Positions 9,519-16,183 of a stretch of 64,000 nucleotides of DNA are shown one piece after another. Origin of the DNA: Roseovarius gahaiensis. GTDB taxonomy: Bacteria; Pseudomonadota; Alphaproteobacteria; Rhodobacterales; Rhodobacteraceae. How positions within the stretch are numbered: the first letter of the stretch is position 1; the number at the start of each line of letters is the position of its first letter. Position numbers and translations under genes: made by a program. The DNA lies in NCBI RefSeq assembly GCF_011601345.1, contig NZ_JAAORB010000011.1:16631-80630 (forward strand). Direction: 5' to 3'. The notes under the pieces are model-generated. The model did not search any database. It was given only the letters and a program-made list of their open reading frames with translations, and was not told where the DNA came from.

Positions 9519-9956
9519 CTACAGGGTGGCGCGCAGACCTTTTGCCGCTTGTTCGATCAGGTCCAAAGCTTCGTTGAAATCACGGGTAAAATAAGGATCG
9601 GGCACGTGATCGGCGGTGCTGTCATCGGTGTAATCGGTGAACAGGCGAACCGGGGTTTCGTTGCCCGTGGGCCGCAGCCCTTCGATATCGCGCAGGTTTG
9701 CATCGTCCATGGCAAGGATCAGATCGAAGGCGTCGAAATCGCCTGCATGGAACTGCCGTGCGCGCAGCGTCGACAGATCGTAGCCGCGCGCCAATGCGGC
9801 CTGTTGCATCGGGCCATAAGGCGGCTTGCCGATATGCCAGTCGCCGGTGCCTGCGCTATCGCACTGCACATCTGGGGCAAGCCTGCGAAATATGCCCTCG
9901 GCGGCCGGGGACCGGCAGATGTTTCCAAGACAAACGAACAGGATACGGGTGGTCAT
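9519..9956 (-). CDS. Low-molecular-weight protein-tyrosine phosphatase
   Basis: 145-residue cytoplasmic phosphatase of the LMW-PTP/arsenate reductase fold. The P-loop CLGNICRS (C-x5-R-S) sits at residues 10-17 after the MTTRILFV strand, and the general-acid motif DPYF is at the end of the YTDDSTADHVPDPYF segment, so catalysis looks intact. Divergent from the Sir2 gene (43 bp between starts). No tyrosine kinase or exopolysaccharide gene is adjacent, so it may be a general phosphatase. Confidence 0.92.
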   Translation of the reverse strand: MTTRILFVCLGNICRSPAAEGIFRRLAPDVQCDSAGTGDWHIGKPPYGPMQQAALARGYDLSTLRARQFHAGDFDAFDLILAMDDANLRDIEGLRPTGNETPVRLFTDYTDDSTADHVPDPYFTRDFNEALDLIEQAAKGLRATL

Positions 9957-9999
9957 GCGGGGCTCCTTTGGGCATCAATGCATAGGGCAAGGAGGCGTT

Positions 10000-10692
10000 A
10001 TGGAAAAGATTGTAATTCTGACAGGGGCGGGCATTTCCGCCGAAAGCGGGCTGGGCACCTTTCGTGATGAAGGCGGGTTATGGGCGCAACACCGGATCGA
10101 GGATGTCGCCACGCCCGAAGGGTTTGCGCGTGACCCGGCGCTGGTGCATCGGTTCTACAACACGCGCCGTGCGCAGGCTGTTGATGCCGTGCCGAACGCC
10201 GCGCATGAGGCCTTGGCCCGGCTGGAAGCGCAGCATCGCGGTGAGGTCTGGATCGTGACGCAAAACGTGGATGGCCTGCATGAAAAGGCGGGCAATGCCA
10301 ATGTGATGCATATGCATGGTGCCTTGGAGGGTGCCCTCTGCGCGGCTTGTGATCATCGGTGGCCCGCGCCGTTGGTGATGGACCCCAAGGATGTGTGCCC
10401 GTCATGCGGTGCCCCATGCACCCGGCCCGATATCGTTTGGTTCGGTGAAGTGCCCTATCAGATGGAGCGGATCTGGCAGTTGCTGGAACAGGCTGATGTT
10501 TTTGCCGCGATTGGAACTTCGGGGCAGGTCTATCCGGCGGCGGCCTTTGGCCAACATGCGGGCCGCGCCGGGGCGCATACTGTGGAGCTGAACATGGAGG
10601 CGTCGGTGAATGTCCGCGATTTTGCCGAAACACGCCATGGCCCCGCGTCGGTGGTGGTGCCGGCGTGGGTGGACGAGGTGTTGGCGGGGTGA
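10000..10692 (+). CDS. cobB: NAD-dependent protein deacylase, Sir2/CobB family
   Basis: 230-residue sirtuin removing acyl groups from lysines with NAD+ consumption. GAGISAESGLGTFR is at 9-22, QNVDGLHEKAG at 88-98 and the catalytic His106 in MHGAL. A four-Cys zinc site is formed by CAAC and CPSCGAPC. Tyr53 and Arg56 in RFYNTRRAQ match the Y-x-x-R pair of class III sirtuins that bind succinyl/malonyl-lysine, so desuccinylation besides deacetylation is expected. The start is the ATG after AAGGAGGCGTT, an excellent ribosome site; longer frames are not supported. Followed by a 440-bp non-coding gap. Confidence 0.92.
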   Translation: MEKIVILTGAGISAESGLGTFRDEGGLWAQHRIEDVATPEGFARDPALVHRFYNTRRAQAVDAVPNAAHEALARLEAQHRGEVWIVTQNVDGLHEKAGNANVMHMHGALEGALCAACDHRWPAPLVMDPKDVCPSCGAPCTRPDIVWFGEVPYQMERIWQLLEQADVFAAIGTSGQVYPAAAFGQHAGRAGAHTVELNMEASVNVRDFAETRHGPASVVVPAWVDEVLAG

Positions 10693-11131
10693 CCGCCCAG
10701 CCCGCTAGGGTGCGCCCTTTGTGGACGCTCCTAGTAAGCGCCTTGCGCGAATAGCGCCGAAGGCGCCGCGCGATCGCCAGACCGCGCGTCCTGCGGGTCT
10801 TGATGCAGGTTGCAACGAAGGGTCGGCCGTAGGCACCTTTGCTCGTTGTCAGCACAAGCCGCGTATTGACGGGCCGCGGTGCGGCGATCTACGGCTTGAG
10901 CCAAAAAAATTTATCCAAGTCACTGGCGCGAAACCTTAAATTGAAGCGCTATGACCAACCCAATCGCCGTGCCGGGGGGCGGCCCGGCGATGCGCGGCGG
11001 CGCTTTGCGCCTTGAAACCGCGCAAGGCAATGCCCGCTCCGTCTTGTATTACCGAAATTCGGTAGGTTTCTGTCCCGAAGTCGAGCCGCGCATGCAATGC
11101 GTTCGGAACCCTGCTCGCACCACAACACGAA
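10693..11131. other. Non-coding gap between the Sir2 gene and the copper chaperone gene
   Basis: About 440 bp with no convincing gene. A frame opening at 10951 runs through the terminator into the antisense of the copper chaperone gene and has no recognisable product. The first half is very G+C-rich, followed by an A-rich patch near 10902-10912 and a perfect inverted repeat TACCGAA-A-TTCGGTA at 11050-11064. As both flanking genes end here, this may be the remnant of a lost gene. Confidence 0.5.
11050..11064. promoter_or_regulatory. Perfect 7-bp inverted repeat with one central base, operator-like
   Basis: TACCGAA A TTCGGTA, a 15-bp dyad. It lies in a gap to which both neighbouring genes converge, so it does not obviously control either. 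It could be an orphan operator of a deleted gene or chance; the function is not known. Confidence 0.3.
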
Positions 11132-11159
11132 AAAGGCCGGGCGGTTCGGCCCGGCCTTT
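11132..11159 (-). terminator. Intrinsic terminator of the copper chaperone operon
   Basis: An 11-bp perfect stem AAAGGCCGGGC / GCCCGGCCTTT with a six-base loop. Read on the minus strand it is followed by TTTTTC, and it sits 19 bp beyond the stop codon of the PCuAC gene. The symmetry would let it also stop rightward transcription from the gap. Confidence 0.85.
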
Positions 11160-11177
11160 CGACAGTGTTTCGCCAGC

Positions 11178-11657
11178 TTATTCGCTTTTGCCGTGCTGGT
11201 GGCTCATGCCGTGGTTTGGCTTGCGCTCCAGATCGACGGGTACGTCGACGGTGATGTCGCCGGCCTGTTCAAAGGTCAGTGTCAGGGGGATCGTGTCGCC
11301 CTGCTCGAACGGGTCGGTGATGCCCATGAACATGACGTGATTGCCGCCACGGACCAGCATCAGCGTTTCGCCCGCGGCCACGGGGAAGCCTTCTTCGACA
11401 TGGATCATGCGCATCACGCCGTTTTCGTCTTCCTCGTGGGTGTGCAGCTCAACCAGTTCGGCCACGGGCGAGGCCGCGCCGATCAGCCGGTCATCGCTGC
11501 TGCTGTGGTTCATGACCTGCATGAAGGCCGCACCCGAGGTGGACATCATTGCCGAGGACCGCGCGTAGGGGTCTTGGACCATGATATCGGCGGCAAACGC
11601 GGGCAGGGTGAAGGATGCGGCGGCAAGGGCCGCCAAAGCGGTGGATTTAAAGGACAT
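11178..11657 (-). CDS. Periplasmic copper chaperone, PCu(A)C family
   Basis: 159-residue exported protein that carries Cu(I) to the CuA/CuB centres of cytochrome oxidase. A Sec signal peptide (MSFKSTALAALAAASFTLPAFA, cleavage after AFA) is followed by the cupredoxin-like domain. The copper motif is complete: ELHTHEEDENGVMRM then GGNHVMFMG, giving the H-x(n)-M...H-x-M ligand set. A Met/His tail (NHGMSHQHGK) may bind further copper. The ATG at 11657 follows GGAGATACATCC; an upstream in-frame TTG has no such site. Downstream in one operon of the DUF2946 protein. Confidence 0.92.
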   Translation of the reverse strand: MSFKSTALAALAAASFTLPAFAADIMVQDPYARSSAMMSTSGAAFMQVMNHSSSDDRLIGAASPVAELVELHTHEEDENGVMRMIHVEEGFPVAAGETLMLVRGGNHVMFMGITDPFEQGDTIPLTLTFEQAGDITVDVPVDLERKPNHGMSHQHGKSE

Positions 11658-11700
11658 GGATGTATCTCCGGTCAAGAGTGTTGGGGGTCAGGTTGATCGT

Positions 11701-12048
11701 TCAGGCCCGTGCGGGCGGGCCGCGTGCCACGGCTGGCCCTGCCTCGGGGGTGTGAAAAACCAACTTGAAACCAACAGCTTCGGCTTTGATCCATGCGGTT
11801 GGGGCGGCCATGTTCGGCCCCGCATCCACCACGGCCTGAAACAGCGAGATCGCGCAGTCGGGGCAGATATGCGCCGGGCCTGTGGGCTGTCCGTCGACAT
11901 CAACCAGCACTGCCAGCGGCCCGGTGCTGGTGCACAAAACAATGTGACCTTGCGGACCGGGGGCCATGCGGGCCTGCGCCATGCTGTGGCCCGTCAGGAC
12001 CAGCAGGGCGGATAGGGCTACGGCAATAAAGGGCTGTGCTTTTCTCAT
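11701..12048 (-). CDS. DUF2946-family exported protein
   Basis: 115-residue protein with an N-terminal hydrophobic signal segment (FIAVALSALLVLTG). It shows the marks I associate with DUF2946: a Cys before a small hydrophobic strand (VLCTSTGPLAVLVD), a later CPDC pair and a conserved RGPP close to the C-terminus. The family is often found beside copper chaperones and TonB receptors; its biochemical role is unknown. Only 43 bp separate it from the PCuAC gene, arguing for a joint role in periplasmic copper handling. Start at MRKAQPF; the frame extends upstream into the rpmB terminator. Confidence 0.75.
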   Translation of the reverse strand: MRKAQPFIAVALSALLVLTGHSMAQARMAPGPQGHIVLCTSTGPLAVLVDVDGQPTGPAHICPDCAISLFQAVVDAGPNMAAPTAWIKAEAVGFKLVFHTPEAGPAVARGPPARA

Positions 12049-12091
12049 CTTGGGCAAAATATAGGCAGTGGCCGGATGAAAGGTAAAGCGA

Positions 12092-12127
12092 CAAAACGAA
12101 ACAGCCCCGCCATATAGGCAGGGCTGT
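12092..12127 (-). terminator. Intrinsic terminator of rpmB
   Basis: A stem of 11 pairs with one mismatch (ACAGCCCCGCC at 12101-12111, GGCAGGGCTGT at 12117-12127) around an ATATA loop. On the minus strand it is followed by TTTCGTTTTG. It lies 26 bp past the rpmB stop and before the DUF2946 gene. Confidence 0.8.
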
Positions 12128-12152
12128 AAACGCATTTTAGATATCGCAAGGC

Positions 12153-12443
12153 TTAGGCGGCTGCGGTCTGCGCCTTGGCGATTTCTTTTTTGATCTTCAG
12201 GATACCAGCCGACAGGTCATCGTCCTTGGCTTTGGCAAGGAAGGCATCCAAACCACCACGGTGATCGACGCTGCGCAGCGCTGCGGCCGAGATGCGCATC
12301 TTGATGGCGCGGCCCAGTGTTTCGGATTGCAACGATACATCCTGCAAATTGGGCAGGTAGCGGCGCTTGGTTTTGTTGTTGGCGTGGCTGGAGTTGTTGC
12401 CAACCATCGGGCCTTTTCCGGTCAGTTCGCAGCGGCGCGACAT
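12153..12443 (-). CDS. rpmB: 50S ribosomal protein L28
   Basis: 96-residue large-subunit ribosomal protein. It starts with the canonical [33 protein letters not shown] and continues through the L28 core ([19 protein letters not shown]). The N-terminal extension in the open frame is not part of L28. GAGGAAAAGCCC upstream gives the ribosome site. Monocistronic, with its own terminator. No L31/L33 genes are adjacent and no Cys-type zinc ribbon is present. Confidence 0.96.
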   Translation of the reverse strand: MSRRCELTGKGPMVGNNSSHANNKTKRRYLPNLQDVSLQSETLGRAIKMRISAAALRSVDHRGGLDAFLAKAKDDDLSAGILKIKKEIAKAQTAAA

Positions 12444-12828
12444 GGGCTTTTCCTCGTGTTTGCTGGGGCTTGATGTGGCCCTGCTCAATACAAACGGGCA
12501 CCGCCAGTGGCAGCGCCCCGAATTCATTGACCGGTCTTTAGGACCAAAGCGCTGGGGCGTCAAGGGATTCGGGCCGGGAATTCAAAGCCTCGGGCCTGCG
12601 CTGTGGAATTTCTACAAAGTTCACGATGCTGACGACCTTTGCCACAAATTGGCCCTTCGCGGCAGGGGTGTGCCTATGATGGGCATATATCAAGGACGCC
12701 GACAGGTTTCTTGTTGGGAATTCCGGTGGCCTGCTGATACCGTTCCCAAAGTAGGTGGGTCGCAAAATTATTGCCAGTCCGGGCAAGTTTTCTGTCGTCC
12801 CACGGTTAAAATGACAGGAGGCACCGCG
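12444..12828. other. Intergenic region between rpmB and the cupin gene (divergent)
   Basis: 385 bp that must contain promoters for leftward rpmB and the rightward cupin gene. Long open frames exist on both strands but have no recognisable product. I see no clear sigma-70 pair, riboswitch or repeat. The rpmB side has a leader of unknown length containing a G+C-rich block at 12505-12525. Confidence 0.4.
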
Positions 12829-13236
12829 ATGGAGATATTCAAAGCAGAAGACCGGGCAAGCACTTTGGCCAGTGCTGATTATTTCACGGGCCGAGTGTGG
12901 CAAGACCCGGTTGTCAGCGCGCCTGCACCGGCACGGCTGCGAACCTTGCGGGTCACGTTCGAGCCGGGGGCGCGCACCGCGTGGCACACGCATCCGTTGG
13001 GGCAAACGCTGTATGTTCTGTCGGGTGTCGGGCTGATCGGGTTGCGCGGTGAGGCGCCAAAGCTCATCCGGCCCGGCGATACGGTTTGGATTCCGCCCGG
13101 CGAAGAGCATTGGCATGGTGCAGGGCCGGACATGATGATGTGTCATCTGGCCATGCAAGAAGCCGATGAGCAGGGGCAGGCCGCCGATTGGCTAGAGCAT
13201 GTCAGCGATACTGAGTATGGGCACGCGCCGGTCTGA
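12829..13236 (+). CDS. Cupin-domain protein
   Basis: 135-residue single-domain cupin, probably a metal-binding enzyme of the small-molecule type. The cupin motif 1 pattern G-x5-H-x-H is seen as GARTAWHTHPLGQTLYVLSG and motif 2 as PGDTVWIPPGEEHWHGAG, so the three His and one Glu/Gln ligand set is present. Related proteins include quercetinase-like and carboxymuconolactone-associated cupins, but the substrate cannot be told. The ATG at 12829 is preceded by ACAGGAGGCACCGCG, which selects it over an ATG six codons upstream. Stands alone. Confidence 0.85.
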   Translation: MEIFKAEDRASTLASADYFTGRVWQDPVVSAPAPARLRTLRVTFEPGARTAWHTHPLGQTLYVLSGVGLIGLRGEAPKLIRPGDTVWIPPGEEHWHGAGPDMMMCHLAMQEADEQGQAADWLEHVSDTEYGHAPV

Positions 13237-13363
13237 CAAGGGCCGACGCGTATTACCTGACAGGCTGCAACTGCGGAAATGACGCTTTTGTCGCTGAACA
13301 TTGTTTTTGGTCAAAGCACTGGCACGATGCGTGCCGTATCATGACGTAAAAGAGGAGTTTGCT

Positions 13364-13678
13364 ATGCAGTTTCAATTCAATACCGACGCCCATATTCAAG
13401 GCGATGAGGCCCTGTCGGATCAGGCCGAGCAGATCGTGACCGGGGGCTTGGGCCATTTGACCGAAAGGCTATCGCGTCTTGAGGTGCATCTGGCCGATGT
13501 GAATGCCGACAAGGGCGGTGCCGATGACATCCACTGCACGATTGAGGCGCGGCCCGAGGGTATGCAGCCACAGGCTGTGACGCATAGCGATGCCACGGTC
13601 GAGGCGGCGCTGCGCGGTGGTGCCAAGAAGCTGAAATCATTGCTGGACAGCGAGTTTGGCAAGCTGGACCGGCGCTGA
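13364..13678 (+). CDS. HPF/RaiA-family ribosome-associated protein (short form)
   Basis: 104 residues resembling the beta-alpha-beta-beta-beta-alpha domain of hibernation-promoting factor: MQFQFNTDAHIQGDEALSDQAEQIV, then LSRLEVHLADVNADKGGADDIHCTIEARPEG and a C-terminal helix (AALRGGAKKLKSLLDSEFGKL). No C-terminal dimerisation domain, so it is not the long HPF. It might be a stationary-phase 30S binder, but divergence from classical HPF makes the role uncertain. The start is fixed by AGAGGAGTTTGCT before the ATG; the longer frame adds 21 unconserved residues. Confidence 0.75.
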   Translation: MQFQFNTDAHIQGDEALSDQAEQIVTGGLGHLTERLSRLEVHLADVNADKGGADDIHCTIEARPEGMQPQAVTHSDATVEAALRGGAKKLKSLLDSEFGKLDRR

Positions 13679-13735
13679 TGTTGCGGATTGGTTCGCAACA
13701 TCCGGTCGGGTCGGGCGCGCACAAGGTCTTGTGCG

Positions 13736-14626
13736 ATGCCTGATGTCCGGGGTTTGCGGGGCGTCGTGCCCTATCTGCCTACGCCTTTGACCTCTGCGGG
13801 CGTGGTGGATGAAGCCGCCTTGCAGCGTCTGGTCGATCATCTGATCGACAGCGGTGTGCACGGGCTGACCGCTCTAGGCTCGACCGGGGAATTCGCCTAT
13901 CTGGATTTCGCCGCCAAGGAACGGGTGGTCGCCGCCACGGTTGAGGCGGCCAAGGGCCGTGTGCCTGTGATTGCAGGCGTTGCCGCCACGACCACGGTTG
14001 ACGCCGTCAAACAGGCCAAGCGCTGGGCCGAATTGGGCGCGGATGGTATTCTGGCGGTGCTCGAGGCGTATTTTCCGGTGCCCGATGACGGCGTTATTGA
14101 CTATTTCACCGCCGTCGCGGATGCCACTGATCTGCCCGTAACCCTGTATACCAACCCGAATTTCCAGCGTGCCGATCTGTCTTTGCCGGTGATTGATCGG
14201 CTGTCGCACCATCCCAATATTGCGTTTCTCAAGGATGCGTCCACCAATACCGGGCGGCTGTTGTCGGTGATGAACATGACCGAGGGCCGGATCGGGGTGT
14301 TCGCGGCCTCGTCGCATATTACGGTTGCCGTTATGCTGATTGGCGAGCGCGGCTGGCTGGCGGGGCCGTCCTGCCTGACCCCACGGCAAAGCGTGCGCCT
14401 GTTCGAGCTGTGCGAGGCTGGCGATTGGACGGGCGCGATGGCGTTGCAGCGCGAGTTATGGGCGGTCAATCAGGTCTTTGCCCGGTTCAACTTGGCCGGG
14501 GCGGTCAAGGCAGGGCTGACATTGCAGGGGTTCGATTGCGGTCAGCCCGCCCCACCGCAAGCCGCGCTGTCGCCCGATGCGGTTGAGGAAGTGCGCCGCG
14601 TTCTGGCGCAGGTCGGCGCGCTATGA
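13736..14626 (+). CDS. Dihydrodipicolinate synthase (DapA)-family aldolase/lyase
   Basis: 296-residue TIM-barrel class I aldolase. The family signature GLTALGSTGEFAYLD, the active-site Tyr in LYTNPN and the Schiff-base Lys in FLKDAST are intact. Compared with DapA it lacks an obvious lysine-pathway context, so it more likely cleaves or makes a keto-deoxy sugar acid or similar. Start at ATG 13736 (MPDVRGLRGVVPYLPTPL); the ribosome site is weak. Follows the HPF-like gene by 57 bp on the same strand and converges on the glutathione transferase gene over a hairpin. Confidence 0.85.
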   Translation: MPDVRGLRGVVPYLPTPLTSAGVVDEAALQRLVDHLIDSGVHGLTALGSTGEFAYLDFAAKERVVAATVEAAKGRVPVIAGVAATTTVDAVKQAKRWAELGADGILAVLEAYFPVPDDGVIDYFTAVADATDLPVTLYTNPNFQRADLSLPVIDRLSHHPNIAFLKDASTNTGRLLSVMNMTEGRIGVFAASSHITVAVMLIGERGWLAGPSCLTPRQSVRLFELCEAGDWTGAMALQRELWAVNQVFARFNLAGAVKAGLTLQGFDCGQPAPPQAALSPDAVEEVRRVLAQVGAL

Positions 14627-14633
14627 TGGATAA

Positions 14634-14656
14634 GCAGGGGCCATTGCGGCCCCTGC
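14634..14656. terminator. Shared hairpin between converging genes
   Basis: A perfect 9-bp stem GCAGGGGCC / GGCCCCTGC with a five-base loop, lying between the stop codons of the DapA-family gene and the leftward hydroquinone reductase gene. T-tracts are poor on both sides, so termination is probable but not certain. Confidence 0.55.
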
Positions 14657-14662
14657 CGTGGT

Positions 14663-15637
14663 TCAGTTGCGCCCGTGCGGGGCGCTCAGGTCCAACACCG
14701 GGCCGGTGGGCACAATCCGGTGCGGATTGATCATGTCATGGCTGTAGTAATAATGCCGGGTGATATGATCGAAATTCACCGTCTCGGCCACACCGGGCCA
14801 TTGGTATAGCTCGCGGACGTAGCCCCACAGGTTGGGATAATCCACGATCCGCGCGCGGTTGCATTTGAAATGCGTGTGATAGACCGCATCAAACCGGATC
14901 AGCGTGGTGAACAGCCGCCAGTCGGACTCGGTCAGCTTGTCGCCCATCAGATAGCGATTGTCGGACAGGCGCTCTTCCAGCCAGTCAAGCGTCTCGAACA
15001 GCGGGCCGACCGCCTCGTCATAGGCTTGTTGACTGGTGGCGAAGCCGGATTTGTACACCCCGTTGTTGACGGTGTCGTAGATGCGGGCATTCACAAGCTC
15101 GATCGCATCGCGCAGGTCTGTGGGCCAGTAATCATCGGTGTTGCCGGTGATCGCGTCAAAGGCCGAATTGAACATCCGAATGATCTCGGCGGATTCGTTG
15201 GATACGATGGTATCGCGCTTGGTGTCCCACAAGATCGGCACGGTCACGCGGCCTGACACATCGGGATCGGCGCGCGTGTACAAGTCGCGCGCAAAGGCCA
15301 GATCGTGCAGGGTGTCGCCGGTGGTGCCGGGGTAATCGGTGCGAAATTCCCACCCCTCGCCCAGCATGTCGGGATGCACGACCGACACGCCGATATGATC
15401 GGTCAGCCCTTTGAGTGCGCGGAAGATCAAAGTGCGGTGCGCCCACGGGCAGGCCAGCGACACATACAAATGGTAACGGCCCGATTCGGCCTTGAACCCG
15501 TCGCGGCCTGAAGGCCCCGCGCTGCCATCAGCCGTGACCCAGTTGCGGAATTTCGACGTATCGCGCACGAAAGCGCCGCCGGTCGTGTCGGTGTCGTACC
15601 ATTGGTCATGCCATTGGCCGTTGCGGAGATATCCCAT
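14663..15637 (-). CDS. Glutathionyl-hydroquinone reductase (Xi-class glutathione transferase)
   Basis: 324-residue cytoplasmic enzyme of the YqjG/PcpF type that reduces glutathionyl-hydroquinones with glutathione. The catalytic Cys lies in LACPWAHRTLI in the thioredoxin-like N-terminal half, with the family's long N-terminal arm (GAFVRDTSKFRNWV). Later come NESAEIIRMFN and the helical domain with YRYLMGDKLTESDWRLFTTLIRFDAVYHTHFKCN and LYQWPGVAETVNFDHITRHYY. Length and motifs are standard for the class. The start at 15637 has AAAGG seven bases upstream. Confidence 0.93.
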   Translation of the reverse strand: MGYLRNGQWHDQWYDTDTTGGAFVRDTSKFRNWVTADGSAGPSGRDGFKAESGRYHLYVSLACPWAHRTLIFRALKGLTDHIGVSVVHPDMLGEGWEFRTDYPGTTGDTLHDLAFARDLYTRADPDVSGRVTVPILWDTKRDTIVSNESAEIIRMFNSAFDAITGNTDDYWPTDLRDAIELVNARIYDTVNNGVYKSGFATSQQAYDEAVGPLFETLDWLEERLSDNRYLMGDKLTESDWRLFTTLIRFDAVYHTHFKCNRARIVDYPNLWGYVRELYQWPGVAETVNFDHITRHYYYSHDMINPHRIVPTGPVLDLSAPHGRN

Positions 15638-15770
15638 GACTGCGCCTTTCCTTTATGAACGTTGCATCCGAGGTAGCGGTCTGCTTGCCGCGCTGCCAGC
15701 CCCATGGCTGCGCAGCGCCCGTGCGCGCCTGCACATGTCGCGACCCTCGCGCACAGTGGCGTTTCTTTGT

Positions 15771-15799
15771 TTGCGAAGGCTGGTCTAGCAGCTTATAGA
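15771..15799 (+). promoter_or_regulatory. Sigma-70 type promoter of the corrinoid operon
   Basis: -35 TTGCGA at 15771-15776 and -10 TATAGA at 15794-15799 with an ideal 17-bp spacer, each matching four of six consensus bases. Transcription would begin near 15806, leaving about 155 nt of leader before the first start codon at 15963. It is the best promoter match in this stretch; inference only. Confidence 0.5.
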
Positions 15800-15811
15800 A
15801 CTAGCGACGAT

Positions 15812-15825
15812 GCCCGCATGCGGGC
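15812..15825 (+). promoter_or_regulatory. Leader hairpin 1 (perfect 14-bp palindrome)
   Basis: GCCCGCATGCGGGC within the predicted transcript start of the corrinoid operon. In RNA it would form a tight stem, possibly stabilising the 5' end or forming part of a larger fold. Confidence 0.35.
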
Positions 15826-15883
15826 CGGAAAGAGGTGCAGACGGGGCCGACCCACACCGGGGGCTGGATGTTTGCGGTCGTCG

Positions 15884-15917
15884 GTCACGGCGCGCCGTGA
15901 CGTGCCTTTCTTTTTCC
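15884..15917 (+). terminator. Leader hairpin 2 with T-rich tail, attenuator-like
   Basis: A perfect 18-bp palindrome GTCACGGCGCGCCGTGAC (15884-15901), able to fold as a 7-bp stem with a CGCG loop, followed by GTGCCTTTCTTTTTC. The combination looks like an intrinsic terminator 60 bp before the first gene of the operon, so it may be a regulated attenuator. The T-run is offset by about six bases, which weakens the case. Confidence 0.4.
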
Positions 15918-15962
15918 GGGTGCTGTGTGTGGGCAACTTACGGATCAGAAAGGGGACAACCC

Positions 15963-16181
15963 ATGAGATACGCAACATTCATCGCGGCGCTGCTAGCCGC
16001 TGGCGGCGCGCAGGCCCATCCCGGACATCTGGCCGAGGTGGCGGGCCATGGCCATTGGCTGGGCGCGGCGGCGCTGGGCGCGGCCATTGCCATCGGGCTT
16101 TGGGCTGGCCTGAAGGGCCGCAAGGACGCCGAAGAGGCCGAGGCCGAAGAAACCGACGAAGACGAGCCGCAGGAGGCCTGA
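15963..16181 (+). CDS. Small exported/membrane protein, DUF6732-like, first gene of the corrinoid operon
   Basis: 72 residues: an N-terminal signal-like hydrophobic segment (YATFIAALLAAGGAQA), a His-containing loop (HPGHLAEVAGHGHW), one transmembrane helix (LGAAALGAAIAIGLWAGL) and an acidic tail (EEAEAEETDEDEPQEA). The histidine loop suggests metal binding, and its constant place in front of a cobaltochelatase suggests cobalt supply, for instance a partner of a CbtAB-type importer. The function has not been shown as far as I know. AAAGGGGACAACCC is the ribosome site. Its stop codon precedes the cbiX ATG by two bases. Confidence 0.7.
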   Translation: MRYATFIAALLAAGGAQAHPGHLAEVAGHGHWLGAAALGAAIAIGLWAGLKGRKDAEEAEAEETDEDEPQEA

Positions 16182-16183
16182 GC

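Larger units (their letters stand above)
15638..15962. other. Intergenic region and leader ahead of the corrinoid operon
   Basis: 325 bp between the divergent hydroquinone reductase gene and the DUF6732 gene. It holds a good sigma-70 promoter and about 155 nt of transcribed leader with two perfect palindromes (listed separately). I searched by eye for the conserved B12-box core GCCACTG and for the AAA-GGGAA and CCGCAACTG segments of cobalamin riboswitches and did not find them. Confidence 0.6.

Noticed and set aside
10951..11340. Open frame in the gap after the Sir2 gene
   Set aside because: It reads through an obvious terminator and into the antisense of the copper chaperone gene, with no family signature.
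15806..15962. Cobalamin riboswitch ahead of the corrinoid operon
   Set aside because: No GCCACTG B12-box or the other conserved segments were found by eye; kept only as an unclassified leader.
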